Part shown: piece by piece, positions 35,467 through 48,239 of the stretch
Layout: every line of letters begins with the position of its first letter
Numbering within the stretch: position 1 is the stretch's first letter
Source of the DNA: Chamaecyparis obtusa
Lineage: Eukaryota > Streptophyta > Pinopsida > Cupressales > Cupressaceae
Direction of reading: 5' to 3'
NCBI GenBank assembly: GCA_027943335.1
Contig: BSBK01002159.1
Span: 2,097,501 to 2,161,500 of the forward strand
Length of the DNA stretch: 64,000 nt
Translations under genes and position numbers: made by a program
Notes under the pieces: model-generated
Told to the model about the DNA's origin: nothing
Databases searched by the model: none
The model's input: the letters and a program-made list of their open reading frames with translations, nothing else

Positions 35467-36507
35467 GAGTAAAATTTCCATTATCTAGCCAACCAAAATT
35501 TCCACAATAAGAGACATAGGAGTAACTACATGGTGGAGGGATCCACCCATGAAGTTAAGGATGTAGAGAATCTTGCGAAACTTGACGTCCTTATTGCCCT
35601 TATTTGAAACTATGGTTGTGAGTGTATTGATGCTAAAATGGTAGAGAGACATGTCATTGTCATGGAGAATAATCCTACTAGAAAGTAAAGGAGTAACATG
35701 AGAAACTATATAGGGGTTATTAGCCCAGTTCTCAATTAAAATCTATATATATCCAACCTCTAGAGATACCCTTTTGATTTAGACCTAGATCAATAACTTT
35801 AGAATAGAAGAGACTCTATATTTAGCATATATGGAAAAGTGTTCATTCATGGTCAATCCAACAAAGAAAGAAAAAAATTATTATTCAAAATTCAAAATAA
35901 CATGTTCTAATCTAATATCATGACATATTTGGGTTTATTTAGTTGGTATCCTATGTTGATTTCCAAAAAGAATAATAAGTCATGAGAAACAATATAGACA
36001 TAATGAAATAAATAAATAATGTATCGAATGTACCAAGAATTATGGGCCAAAGGATAGAACCGAAATATATGTTTGATGGTATCCAAGTAAACATATCAAA
36101 GATTATGGAAAATAAGCACATCTAAATGATCCATTTGAGATCTTGCAATAATACCTTGATAGATAAAACACTAGTAAAGTGATCTAACCTAGGCTCAACT
36201 AAAGTTGTCCAATATGTTTGAAACCTACATCACCATTGAGAGGCAAAGGACTAAATATTCCACCTCTCATTAAGATTGTGAATCACATTAGTCCTTCCAC
36301 TATGGATTTTTCCAATGGAATTCCATATTGTGAACCATTTCACATAGAACCGAAGCTAATATAGTATAATATGACTCTATATCTCATTTTCCAAACTTGA
36401 ATTAGGCTTTAAAATCTAACGAAGAGATCCAAATCTTAGTATTTATAGAGAAAATATCATAAATAGTATAAAATTTATTTTATAGATCCTCAAGGCTTGA
36501 ACCTAGG
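35467..36507 (-). pseudogene. Probable LINE ORF2 3' remnant
   Basis: Sits between the copia target site and the solo LTR target site, in line with LINE reverse transcriptase sequence at 37446-38652. Its own translation is too decayed to show a firm motif, so the assignment rests on continuity across the CTAGG insertion. Confidence 0.4.
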
Positions 36508-37440
36508 TGTGTGATCAAACATGTGACACACTTCTATGAACCATTACACTTGAGAGAATCCATGGAAGAGGAAATCTCAAGAAGTGGCTCATAGCTTCCT
36601 AGTTGAAGCGAGTTTAATCATTCTCAAGATGCTCATCAAATTGGCATAAAGGATTAGTGACTTGACTACTCCAAAATGGAAGATTCAAAGCCAAGAATGA
36701 AGCTAAGAATGCAAGAGGGAAAGCTAAGAATGAGAGATTAAGCTAAGAGTGTATGCAAGAAACTATTATTCTAGAATTAAGATGCAAGAGCTATACTATG
36801 AAACAATGCAAGAAAGTAAACTAGATTAACAATGAAAGATTAAGCTAGAAATGAAGTAAATTATGAAGAACTAAAGACTCAAATTATCAAGAGAGTAATC
36901 TAAGAATGCAACAATGTACTTCAATAATAATCAAGATTGGGGACCTAGAATGCAAGAGAATCTACCCTTGAGCCAAGGAAGAGCTTCCTTTTAAAGGAAT
37001 CACCTCAATAATGGAGGGCTAAGATTAAGAGGCAATAGAATGAGTGGATGAGATGAAGAGGCAAAAGGAGATGTAAGGTTCGGTAAAGATGAGTGGTGAG
37101 GATTAAGAGGCAAAAGGGAAATCTTAGGTAGGATAAGACTAAATAGAAATTTGAAAGCACAAATCCCTTTTAATTACTAATTAATCAAGATTAAGTATGC
37201 ACACATGTGAATGTGTTCTTTTGATAAAATGTAGAAAATTTATATTTAAAGCAATGTTATAGCAATTAAATAAATATGCAAGCTCTAGAAATTAGACCAT
37301 AGTATAATCTTGATATAAGATTTTTTATTTGATTATGCAAAGGGGATTTTTAGGGTTACTCTGCACAATTAAGCCTAGCAAGAGGGAATTTGATCGAAAA
37401 GGGGGCTCAAGTTCTACTAGACCAATTTTAGGTGATTACA
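36508..37440 (-). repeat. Solo gypsy LTR with TSD CTAGG
   Basis: TGTGTGATCAAAC to TTAGGTGATTACA on the plus strand, flanked by CTAGG at 36503-36507 and 37441-37445. Similar at both ends and in its body (ACACTTCTATGAAYCATTACA, repeated AAGCTAAGAATG) to the LTR at 24765. No internal element sequence adjoins. Formed by recombination between two LTRs of one element. Confidence 0.85.
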
Positions 37441-37445
37441 CTAGG

Positions 37446-38652
37446 GAGCTTTGACAAGGGGCTAATCCTAGAAAGTGATCATTAGAGATCACCATATGAT
37501 ATTCTAGTTGAAAGATGTCTCAATTCTAAAACTTTGATTACAAAAGAGGCTTGAATTGATAGCTTTTCATGCATGCAAAATGCCCTTGGAAACAAAGGAA
37601 TTTGTATTAGTTCATTCATGGTGAGGATGTTGTGAAATCTAAAACCACACCAAGAACTATAGCTTACAGAAGTACCAAGGGTAATGCAATATCAAATTTT
37701 TAAAAATAGGCTTCTTGTCCCTATAATGCATGAATTATTTTTTTAGCCCACAAATATAGTCCATCCCTATAAGTATTAATAAGTTCATAAGGCCACTAGA
37801 ATCCATTGGGAGACAAGAGCATTCTTGGGTGATTTAGTAGAATCCTTTGGTTCTCTACCTAAAGAAAATGTTTGAAAAGTCTCTCTAGCTTCTAATTAGA
37901 GAATTTGGAAGGGTCCTAATTAGATGAGTATAAAACATGAGTGGTAGCAATCACTTTGGAGAAAATCTAGAATTTGCCAACAAGGGAAAGGGATTTGACA
38001 ATCTTGTAGCAAATACTTTTTTATGTATGAAATAACTTGCCACAAGGTAGCATAAGAATATTCGAAGGAAAAATAAATTCCTACAAATTTAAACATCTCA
38101 ACATGATTGACTCATTCCCAACCATAATATTCAAGCAACCATGGCTTGGAAATAAAAGTATAGAAATAACATTAATTTTTTTAATAATTGAATGCCATAT
38201 AAATTAGGGGCAAGAAAAAAAGTGTTGTGGAATTATAGATCTTGATTGACATTCTCTAGTTCCTCTATAAAAGTGAGGAAAAATCATTAACAAATTATTT
38301 GATAACAAGCTAAGAGGAAGTGTTAGGAAGAGAAACCCCCATGAATCTTCGCTATAAGAAAATATTGGAAGAAATACGCAAATCATTTTGTAGCCAAACC
38401 ATAGAGCATTGAAGCTAATGAGAAACCTTGCCTGATATTGTGAAAAAATTAAACTGAGTATAGTTTTCAACTATCAATAGCGAGGCAAGAAAAAAAATTC
38501 AAAGAACATCTAAAATAGAACCAAAAAAGTTAGGACCAAACCCTAGTGCTTGAAACATGACTACGATGAAATTCTAGTCAATGTAGTCATAGGCTTTGGA
38601 AAAATCAATGTTAATAAAGATGGATTATATCTAAGAACACCTATTCCACTTT
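37446..38652 (-). pseudogene. LINE ORF2 reverse transcriptase, C-terminal half
   Basis: Minus translation gives FINIDFSKAYDYID followed by VVMFQALGFGP near 38560-38620, the LINE RT block around the first catalytic Asp and the GFG block. Further on come FKFVGIYFSF and LWQVISYIKKYLLQDCQIP (about 37990-38080), matching the plant LINE thumb region. Many stops. Interrupted by a copia element at ATTCC and by the solo LTR at CTAGG. LINE RT copies element RNA at nicked target DNA. Confidence 0.75.
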
Positions 38653-38657
38653 ATTCC

Positions 38658-39154
38658 TGTTGGTGTAATTAAGTATTTACTAATTACACTTTACTTAAGT
38701 TTACTTAGGATAATGCATTTGTATAATTAGTTGTCTTTGAGACACCTAGGAGTTTGCATTTCTTTTTAGCACATGGTTAGGAGAATCTCCACTTTAGGTG
38801 TGATAGTTGTCATCACATACCTCTTTGTGTGTGAGATCCACCTTTAGTGCTCTTATCACATTATCATCCTCTCATGTTGCACATACTTTCATGTACAATG
38901 GAGGATGATCCACCTTTGGTGGACATGTGATTCCACCATGTCTAGTTGATATCTTATCACTTGCATAACTTCTAGTTATCATGCATTGCCTATATATTGA
39001 GGCATTTATACATTGTATGTAATCAATCTATTATCCATCATTTGATCATTATTGAATTCTTCATTTGATGATATTATCTTGTCTCTCTTGTTTGTGCTAT
39101 CTCTTGAGCTTTTAGATCTTGGTTTCTACTCTTTGCCTTAGGCAAATTCTTACA
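38658..39154 (+). repeat. 5' LTR of young copia
   Basis: TGTTGGTGTAATTAAG to GCAAATTCTTACA, 497 bp. Short LTR with no clear canonical TATA; TATATATTGAGG near 38991 is the best candidate. Confidence 0.95.
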
Positions 39155-39167
39155 TGGTATCAGAGCC
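39155..39167 (+). other. Primer-binding site
   Basis: TGGTATCAGAGCC starts at the base after the LTR; complementary to the initiator methionine tRNA 3' end. Confidence 0.9.
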
Positions 39168-41106
39168 AAAGGAGTCTTCATTGCATAGCCATTGGAGAGC
39201 GATTGATTGCTTCAACGTTTGGAGAGCCACGAACCAAATCTGGGATCAGTATTTTGTGAGAGTGTTTTGAGCAACATCAGACCTCACCATTGCATCTGGG
39301 TGGCTGTTTCCATAAATTTTGACTATAAATTTGCCTATGTTGGGCAAAAGTCAAATCTGAGGCAAATTTTTTTTGCAAATCGGACCTTTAAGGCCCGATC
39401 TGCAAAATTGGGTAATATTTTTCCAATTTACATTTCAGATCTGAAAATTATTTTCATTTCCGTCAATTTTCTCAGATCTGCATTAATTTCCATTTTTAGA
39501 TCTGCAATATTTGTCATTTTTAAAATTTGGGAATATTTTTTTATTATTTGGAAGATATATTTTGGCAAAAATTGTTGGCTTTTTAGGCCTATGTGCTGTA
39601 CACAGGGTACATGTCAAATCAATGACTAAGTCAAACTGCATATAGCGACTAGCCCAACAAACAAATCGGCCAAGCATAAGCAGTCGAGCACTAGCTCTAA
39701 GCTCTAGCGAGGGTATCAAAGGGAGCCCAACCTCATTATTGTATTGCGTGGGCGCTTGGGTTTTTAAAAACTTATACAACACAAAATACAGTGAATGTGG
39801 GATATATCCCACACCCACCGCCCCACTCCTCTCTGCGGCCACCGGGCATTCTTAGCTCCCAACACTACCAAGCTTCCTCCGCTGATCTTGCGCCACCACC
39901 GCGGGCCTCCAAACCACCAGTGGCTCTGCTCAACACAGACCGCCATTGCGCCTCCCTCAACACAGCACCACCAGCCCCTAGCGTTGCGCCTCCCTCCTGC
40001 GTTCGGCTCTCGTCCTCCCTCCAAAGACACACTCCGCTCAGCACGGTTTCAAACACCGCCCTCCTCCACCACCGGGATCTGCCCACGACACCACCATCAC
40101 CAATGCTGCAACCCTAGCCCTCCACTCCGCTCCCAATGCGGGCAATCACAGCGCCTCTCAACCAACAGTGATCCATTCAAAACTGAACACGTGGCACCAA
40201 CTGGAAAAATGGTATTTTTAAAAAAAAAAATTTCTTTTTCGGCAGTTCCTCTATCTTAAATTTGATGCCCGTTTGGACATCAAACTAGGCAACTTTTACT
40301 CTACAGTGACGGTCTATAGGACATCAAATTTAATATCGAGATTGCATCATCTTTTGCGAGGTAAAATTTGACGGCCACGTGACCATCAAATTTGGGCATT
40401 TTAGCACTGCTGTGATGGATATTTGAACATCAATTTTAACACACTGAAATAGGTGACATCAGCAAGCTTTAAAAAATTTACAGCCCTCACCATTTGCAGT
40501 TTGGATTTGGTAGTCCAACTTTGGGAGGCCATAACTTGGTCATCCGGACTCCAAATTGAGTGCAATTTTTTTTTATTTTGGCTAAAATTTCTTGAACTTT
40601 TTAGTGGTGGTGTTATTTTCTAGTTTTGGATCATGAATTTTGCAGAAATTGCAGTTTTTGGTGACTGTACTTGTTTGATCCTTGTTTTTGCAACTTTAGA
40701 GGCTTCGTACGAGCTCATACAGACACATTTTCAAGTGAAATTTTTTTTGAAAGTGCATGATTTTTCATCTACTTTCCAGATCTGATATTAGTTTGGAGAA
40801 ATTTTGTGTAGACATAGTACTTTCAAAAAGTGGTCTATTTTGGCCTATTGTGGTACTTGTAATTGATCATATCCTTAAGTGATCTACTGTCCTATCTTCT
40901 AGAGTCTGCTATAGCTTCATATTTGTAGTTGTAAACATCAAAATCAGAAGTTCACTTTGATCAATTTTGTCAAGTGGCAATTGTACACACACTAGCTATA
41001 AAGTGCCAAAATCATCATTTTGGGGGGGTTTCCTTGATCGAGTGAATTGGGGGGGTGTCTTGTGTGTTGGTGTCTCTCTTTCTTGTGCTCTTTTCATTTC
41101 TGCATC
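39168..41106 (+). other. Unusually long leader with a GC-rich island
   Basis: 1.94 kb between primer site and gag ATG, long for copia. 39790-40230 is markedly richer in G and C than anything else in the window, with overlapping Pro/Ser/Ala/His-rich open frames on both strands. Next, 40250-40440 repeats an ACATCAAATTT/ATTTGAYG theme. None of the frames matches a family I know. It could be captured sequence or an element-specific leader. Confidence 0.6.
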
Positions 41107-44100
41107 ATGGGTTCTATTGCAAAATTAACTCCACATAACTATGCTACATGGAAAGATAATGTATGGAGCAAGTTAATGGTTAGAGGTTTAAATCCTTATG
41201 TGGATGGTACAATTAAAAAATCCACTGATGATGATACTGCTGCAATACAAATTTGGTCAAGCAAAAATTATAAAGCATTAGGAGTCTTAAGAGAGAATAT
41301 GTCTCAAGCTGTCATGTATCACATCAAAACCATAAAAGATGCTAAAGATGCTTGGGATAAACTTGAAGATTTGTTTGGTAAAGTGGATGAAGACATGGGA
41401 TTCAAAATTGAGACTGATCTCCTCAAATTAGATCCTAGGAACTTTGACACAATTCAAGATTATCTCACCAAAGTCAATGACTATAGAGCACAACTTGATG
41501 ATTGTGGTAATCCCATCAAGGATGCGAAGTTGGTTAGTCATTTGTTGAATCATCTTCCTCCTGAATATGCAACTTTTGTTTCAAGTTACAATACTCACAA
41601 GTTAACAATGGGTAGTGCCTTCATTAAGCCTTCATTTGAGTCATTTTCAGAAATGTTGGTCTTAGAACAAACAAAATTGATGAGTATGGGGATTCTCAAG
41701 TCTTCAAAGTCTAAGGCATTGGTGGCTAATAATGGGAATCAAGGGAATCAAGATGGTAAAGGTTCCAACAAGAAGCAAAAGAAGTGGAAGGCCAAATCAC
41801 AATCAGACACTCTACAATCTTCCTCCTCACAACAAGGAAAGTCTTCTCCCACCAACAACAACAACAAAAACAAGGGGGATAGTTCTAAGAAGGAGAAGAA
41901 AATTTGTGCATATTTCAAGAAGCCAAATCATGATGAGCATCAATGCCACAAGAAACAAATTGATGAGTTGACAAACATAATCAAGAAGCATCACATTGAT
42001 TTTCCAAATGCCTACAAGGGAAAGGATTCATCACCTTCCACTTCAAAGGGTAAAGGGAAAGCATTTGTGGCAAGTACAACCAATTCAGAGGAATGGATCT
42101 TTGATTTAGGTGCCACACATCATATGGGTGCCACAAAGGAGCAATTTTCTTCCTTGAAACCATCTATGGTACCTCACATCTATGTAGGAGATGATACTCA
42201 AGAGGAAGTTGAAGGAAAAGGGGAAGTTGAGATGGAAAATGGAGCTTTCAAAGATGTTCTCTATGTTCCAAACCTTAGCACAAACCTCCTTTCAATTTAC
42301 CAAATCACTCACCATGGAGGTGGAAAGAAAGTTGAATTCCTACCTGATTCAGTTGTAGTAAAAAATCTTAAGGATGATTCTATGGTGGCAATAGGAAAAG
42401 CGAATCATGACACAAGGCTTTACTCATTTTCTAATTTTGTACCTAAGACTCCTTCACATGCCTTGTTGACACACTCAAATTCACAAAGTAAACTTTGGCA
42501 TGAAAGATTTGGACATCTCAACTATAGATATCTTCAGTAGCTTAGCAACAAGGATATGGTCAAAGGTCTACCTCAAATCAAGTATTCAGAGAGTGTATGT
42601 TCAGGTTGTGAAATGGGAAAACATCCTAAAGAGAATTTTGATAAGGGGAAGTCTTGGAGAGCAACATTTGTTCTTGAGTTGGTTCATAGTGATGTAATGG
42701 GCCCATTTCCAGTGCCATCATTTGGCAAGGCTCGTTATGTACTCACCTTCATTGATGACTTTTCACGCTACACTTGGGTCTACTTTCTTGGTCACAAGAG
42801 TGAAGTGTTTGATAAATTTCTCACCTTCAAGGCTCATGTTGAGAAGCAATCAAGTAAAGCCATCAAGATTCTTTGAACAGACAATGGAAGGGAATATGTG
42901 AGCTCAAGGCTTATAGACTTTTTCACACTTGAGGGTATTGATCTTCAACATTTAGTTGCCTACACTCCACAGTAGAATGGTGTTGTAGAAAGGAAGACTA
43001 GGACCCTTAAGGAGATGGCCACTTGTATGATTCATGCTAAGTCTCTTGATCAAGCCTTTTGGGCTGAAGCTATATGTTGTGCCACTCACATACAAAATAG
43101 AACTCCTCATAAAGCTTTGGATGGAATTACTCCTTTTGAAGCTTGGTGTGGAAGAAAACCAGTTGTGAAACACTTTAGAGTCTTTGGTTGTCCAGCTTGG
43201 GCACGCATACCTCCACAGAAATGTAAGGCATTGGAACCACAAAGCAAGCCTTGCATATTTGTTGGTTATCTTGAAACTCTTAAGGCATACAAGCTTATGG
43301 ATCCTGAGACACATGAGATCTTCTTTGAGAGGAGTGTTCACTTTGAAGAGAATTGTCCTAGCTTGGATTCTTCAACTCCTCCTACTTCCTCCATTTCAGA
43401 TAATGATAGTGATGATAGTGACTTGGAAGATGAAACTGCTTCAACCCCGACTCGCAGGCTTCCACCTTTGCAGGGTCAAGACATAGTTGAGGACATTCCT
43501 TCATCATCTTCTTCCTCCACTAGACCTCTTTGGGCACAACAAACACTTGATTCAACAGGTTCACTTGTGGGGAATCCTTCAGACACTAGGAGGACAAGGT
43601 CACAACACAACTCATTTCCACATGCTTATATTGCAATTGCTTCCAATCCACAATCATTCAAGGAAGCTTTAGGGGTTCCTGAGTGGGACAAAGCTATGGA
43701 GGAAGAGTATAACTCTTTGATGAGAAATAACACTTGGGACTTAGTTCCTCTTCCTAAGGGAAGAAAATTGGTTCGATATAAGTGGATCTATCAGACCAAG
43801 TTTGCAACAGATGGAAGTGTGGATAAGTATAAGGCAAGACTTGTTGCAAAAGGTTTCTCTCAAGTTCTTGGTATTGACTACACCAAAACCTTTGCACTTG
43901 TAGCCAAGATGAACTCCATTCGTTTGACACTTGCTATTGCTATAGCTCATGGTTGGGTTGTACATCAGATGGATGTTAAGAGTGTATTTCTACATGGGGA
44001 TCTTCATGAGGAGATTTATATGGAGCAGCCACAGGGATTCATCCAGGATACTACTATGGTTTGTAGGTTAAGGAAGTCTATCTATGGCCTCAAACAAGCT

Positions 44101-45183
44101 CCTAGGGCTTGGTATGACAAGATGGATTCCTTCCTTCTCTCAGCAGGATTCACCAGGTGTCATTCAAATTTGAATGTCTACATTCTTCAGCAGGATGACT
44201 CACACTTGATAATTGTACTTTATGTTGATGACTTGATCATTATAGGAAGTACTTCATCCATCATTGCTAGTGTCAAGTCTTCTTTGCATGACACATTTTC
44301 TATGACAAACTTGGGTTTACTTCACTATTTTCTTGGTATTGAGATCACACAATCCTTAGCAGGGATCACACTTTCTCAGCCCAAGTATGCTCTTGATCTA
44401 CTTGCTCGATTTCACATGAGTGATTGCAAGGCTGCACCCACTCCATTTCTATTAGGTGTCAAGTTAGAGGCTAAGTGTTCTACACCACTTGTTGATGATA
44501 CTTTGTATAGACAGCTTGTTGGAAGTCTCATCTACTTGACACATACACGCCCTGACATATCATTTGCAGTTGGCATGGTTTCTCACTTCATGCAAGAGCC
44601 ACATGAGCTTCATTGGAAGGCAGCCAAGAGCATATTGCACTACATACAAGGTACACATACACATGGGATTCACTATGCAGTAGGTACAGGACTTTAGTTG
44701 GTTGGATATACAGACTCAGATTGGGCAGGAGATCTTGATGGTCGTAAGTCTACTTTAGGTTACATATTTCACCTTGGTTCAGGCCCCATTTGTTGGTAGA
44801 GTAAGAAGCAGCATGCTATTGCTCTTTCTTCGACTGAGGTTGAGTATCGAGGGGCTATTACTATAGCTACAAAGGCTATTTGGCTTCAACATATCCTAAA
44901 GGAGATTGGTTTCAGTATTCCACGACCTATAGTCATTCATTGTGATAATCAGGGTGCTATAGAGATCTCCAGACATTCGGTCCAACATCAACGGACCAAA
45001 CACATTGAGGTTCATATACACTTCATCAGAGATTTGATACATGAGTAGGTCATTGAGATGCAGTATTGTCCTACAGCAGAGCAGGTTGCAGACATCTTCA
45101 CCAAACCCTTCACTAAGAGCAAGTTTCTTCAGTTGTGAGCTCTCTTAGTGGTGCGGACTATTCCATTAGGGGGGGTCACATGA
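41107..45183 (+). pseudogene. Copia Gag-Pol polyprotein, one frame with nonsense codons
   Basis: ATG chosen at MGSIAKLTPHNYATWK. Gag (UBN2 type) to about residue 250. Knuckle CAYFKKPNHDEHQC has Phe for the second Cys. Protease FDLGATHHM has Leu for the catalytic-motif Ser. GAG-pre-integrase has LWHERFGHLNYRYL and CSGCEMGK. Integrase keeps Asp (VHSDVMGP), Asp (TDNGREY) and Glu (NGVVERK). RT spans YKWIYQTKFATDG to LYVDDLIIIG. RNase H has YTDSDWAG and STEVEY, ending VADIFTKPF. No frame shift over 1359 codons. In-frame stops: 42538 TAG, 42874 TGA, 42973 TAG, 44695 TAG, 44797 TAG, 45046 TAG, and 45136 TGA, which might be the natural end. Confidence 0.9.
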
Positions 45184-45433
45184 CTTCTCTATTATATCTT
45201 ATGGGGGGGATCTTTTCCTCATATGAGGTCTTCTCTCTCATATTCTATTATTGTATTCATCTCTCTTTTTGGGGGAGGGTTTTTCCCATGAGGTTTTCCC
45301 TCTTTCTCCACTTTATGAGAGATTTCATTGTTCTTGCATATTGTACATGGGTACCTAACATGGCCTAGTAGCTGGGACCCATCTTGGATTGTGAGCTTAA
45401 GTGCATTCCCCTAAGTTGCACTTAAGGGGGGGG
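45184..45433 (+). other. 3' untranslated region and polypurine tract of young copia
   Basis: Several G runs (GGGGGGG near 45168 and 45205) and the terminal CTTAAGGGGGGGG (45421-45433) directly before the LTR. No coding frame. Confidence 0.7.
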
Positions 45434-45930
45434 TGTTGGTGTAATTAAGTATTTACTAATTACACTTTACTTAAGTTTACTTAGGATAATGCATTTGTAT
45501 AATTAGTTGTCTTTGAGACACCTAGGAGTTTGCATTTCTTTTTAGCACATGGTTAGGAGAATCTCCACTTTAGGTGTGATAGTTGTCATCACATACCTCT
45601 TTGTGTGTGAGATCCACCTTTAGTGCTCTTATCACATTATCATCCTCTCATGTTGCACATACTTTCATGTACAATGGAGGATGATCCACCTTTGGTGGAC
45701 ATGTGATTCCACCATGTCTAGTTGATATCTTATCACTTGCATAACTTCTAGTTATCATGCATTGCCTATATATTGAGGCATTTCTACATTGTATGTAATC
45801 AATCTATTATCCATCATTTGATCATTATTGAATTCTTCATTTGATGATATTATCTTGTCTCTCTTGTTTGTGCTATCTCTTGAGCTTCTAGATCTTGGTT
45901 TCTACTCTTAGCCTTAGGCAAATTCTTACA
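45434..45930 (+). repeat. 3' LTR of young copia
   Basis: 497 bp, same length as the 5' LTR and nearly identical. Followed by ATTCC. Confidence 0.95.
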
Positions 45931-45935
45931 ATTCC

Positions 45936-46471
45936 TTTTCTTAAAAAATAGTAATGTTATCAAGAATATATCAACATTTAATAAATACACATTGTTTTGA
46001 TTGATTGACAAGCAAAAGAAAATACTAAATACAACATAATATATTTGGTAATTGATTTGCAAGAAGTGGTTATGAGAATTATTGGTCACCAATTTCTAAT
46101 CTCCTCAATATTTTCAGCCTTAGGTATGAATTTCATATTTTATTTTCTCACAATAGTTTCAAGAGAAATAGTTATATAAAATTCATTATAGACCTACAAA
46201 ATATTGGGAAAATTTGTCCCATAGAAGTTTATACAATTCATAAGAGAAGTCATTAAGTTTAGGTGCCTTTCCATTGACCATGAAAAAATTTACATGCAAA
46301 GATTCACTAGGGAGAAGAATTAATAATAGAAGGCCCATTACAAAGTGAGGAGCCTATTAGAGATAATGTTCATACATAATTGAAGAGCTTTTTCTAACTC
46401 AAGGGAGGTGACTTGAGGATGAAACACCTACTAGTAGCGTAAAAAAAGTTTGAAGATTGATAAGAAGTTCA
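45936..46471 (-). pseudogene. LINE ORF2, start of the reverse transcriptase region
   Basis: Minus translation includes TSLELEKAL and VNGKAPKLNDFSYELYK (about 46230-46290). This corresponds to the conserved block before LINE RT, where a KxPGPDG motif is usual and is degenerate here. It continues at 38652 across the young copia, consistent with one LINE split at ATTCC. Its 5' side is cut by a copia LTR at 46472. Confidence 0.6.
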
Positions 46472-47966
46472 TGTTATTTTGAATAGGCACTGAGAGGGAG
46501 GGGTGAATCAGTGCAGCAATAAACCTGATAATTGAACTTACAAACTTGCAAAGAAACCAACAAGAAAAACTAAAAACAACATAGAACACTATCACATCCA
46601 ACATCCACAAAGATAGACATAAGACACAAAGATTTTTTTCTATTGGAAACCCTTGTTAGAGGGAAAAACCACAGTGGGGATGCCACCCACAATATTTCAC
46701 TGATCTGAATAAAATATGGCTTCTTAGCACCGATTACAATCACCTTGTTAAAGGCATACTTGGTTAAGAGTATCTTAGCCATGTTAATAGCTAGAATTTT
46801 TTGTTAAAGAATGCTCTTTTAAGAGACTCAAAACACAAGCTAATGTGTTGCCCTGTTATAATATTTAGCCTTAAGATCCTATTAAAGATCCTTCCCATAG
46901 TGTTAAACATGACCCTGTTAACGGATTTTACATGCAAACCTGTTAGGGGTTGCCTTGAGAAACCCAAGTAGAAATGATCTGATGAAATAACACTTCTTGC
47001 TTGCTTGAACAGATCCAATTAAGCTAAATCACTACTATGATTGCATACACATATCTTCTAAATCACACCTCCTGAAACACAATTTGTCATTGTACCACAC
47101 TCTCTCTTTTTCCTTCTTTTTATGATATATATATGTTCTTCTCATTAAATAAGCTAAACAACCCTAAACACTTGAGATTCAAATCTTTCAATGTACCCAA
47201 ATTAGATTCCACAATAAAATAAACTTTTCAACCATAAGATTCCATCTCACCTTCAATTCATCCAATAATATTCATCTTTTTCACCTTTTTCCTAGGTACT
47301 TGCACAACTTCAAGAAATCCCTTCATTATCAATCACAAAAACATGGTTTACCTTTCCAAATCAGCATATACCATGTCATCACAATACTTGACATGATATT
47401 ATCCTTTTACCGATGCAAGATATACTGATCTGACCATCTTTCTGATCAAATACTTGCTTCTCTATTCCTTGTTGTTCTTCACTATCTTAGTCACATGAAC
47501 TTGTAGTATCTTGCCTGATACATGGAATTAGACAATGTGATCACAGAAATAGTAGCCATAGACACTATTCTATTGTACACTAAGATCTCACACCTACAAT
47601 TATTTGTCCTTGTACTTCTACACTAACATTGTGTGTGCATCTTCAATCCTTTATAACTTCCTTTAGACATCAAATTAAATGATGCGATCATATGATTAGG
47701 TAGAATAAATGGTGTTTATCTTGTAGTTACCATTGCACATGGTCAATATATCTCAAGCTGTTGATCCAATCAACTATATCTCTCAAGATGCTCTGAAACA
47801 TCATAGACTTACCACTTAACCACTTCCTCAATCAATCCTTAATACCTCTTACAAAATTGATCTTCATCCATCCAACTGACCTTTTTACAATGCCAAAACC
47901 TTATTGCCAAAAATGACAAAACCATAGCATCACCAATCTCCCCATCATATTCATTAAATGCCAACG
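46472..47966 (-). repeat. Copia 3' LTR, minus orientation
   Basis: On the minus strand it starts at TTGGCATTTAATG beside a CAAAGGGGGAGG tract and ends CACCCCTCCCTCTCAGTGCC...AAAATAACA, the same terminal layout as other copia LTRs here. The first dinucleotide appears mutated (CG for TG). TATATATATC near 47130 may be its promoter. Confidence 0.65.
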
Positions 47967-48239
47967 ACCTCCCCCTTTGGTATTGATGGAAAAACTTGGA
48001 CAAAATTTGGAAATTCAATAGCATGAATTACATTCATCAAAGTATTTCAGCCGAATATAATGCATGATAGCATGAAAATGCATAAATCCCCCTAGGATAC
48101 TACACCCTTAACCATTACATGCATGATTTTATCCAAATTTACAAATTTTCTTTATACATACTCCCCCTTTGACAACAATGACAAAAAATTACAAAAAGTA
48201 CCAATGTATTGATTTAAAAAGTAGTATGACCTGATTACA
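47967..48239 (-). other. Copia 3' untranslated region
   Basis: Holds the polypurine tract (47967-47981, minus-sense ACCAAAGGGGGAGGT) and a second CAAAGGGGGAGTATG near 48160-48175. No coding frame. Confidence 0.55.

Larger units (their letters stand above)
38658..45930 (+). mobile_element. Full-length young copia element, TSD ATTCC
   Basis: Two 497-bp LTRs flanked by ATTCC (38653-38657 and 45931-45935). Primer site, 1.9 kb leader, single-frame gag-pol, purine tract. By eye the LTRs differ at three positions (A/C near ATTTMTACA, T/C in GAGCTTYTAG, T/A in CTCTTWGCC), so insertion is recent. It interrupts LINE ORF2. Confidence 0.95.

Noticed and set aside
39791..40259. Overlapping 108- and 154-codon frames as host genes
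   Set aside because: They lie in a GC-rich patch where random frames are long, start without context, overlap each other and antisense frames, and are inside the copia leader.
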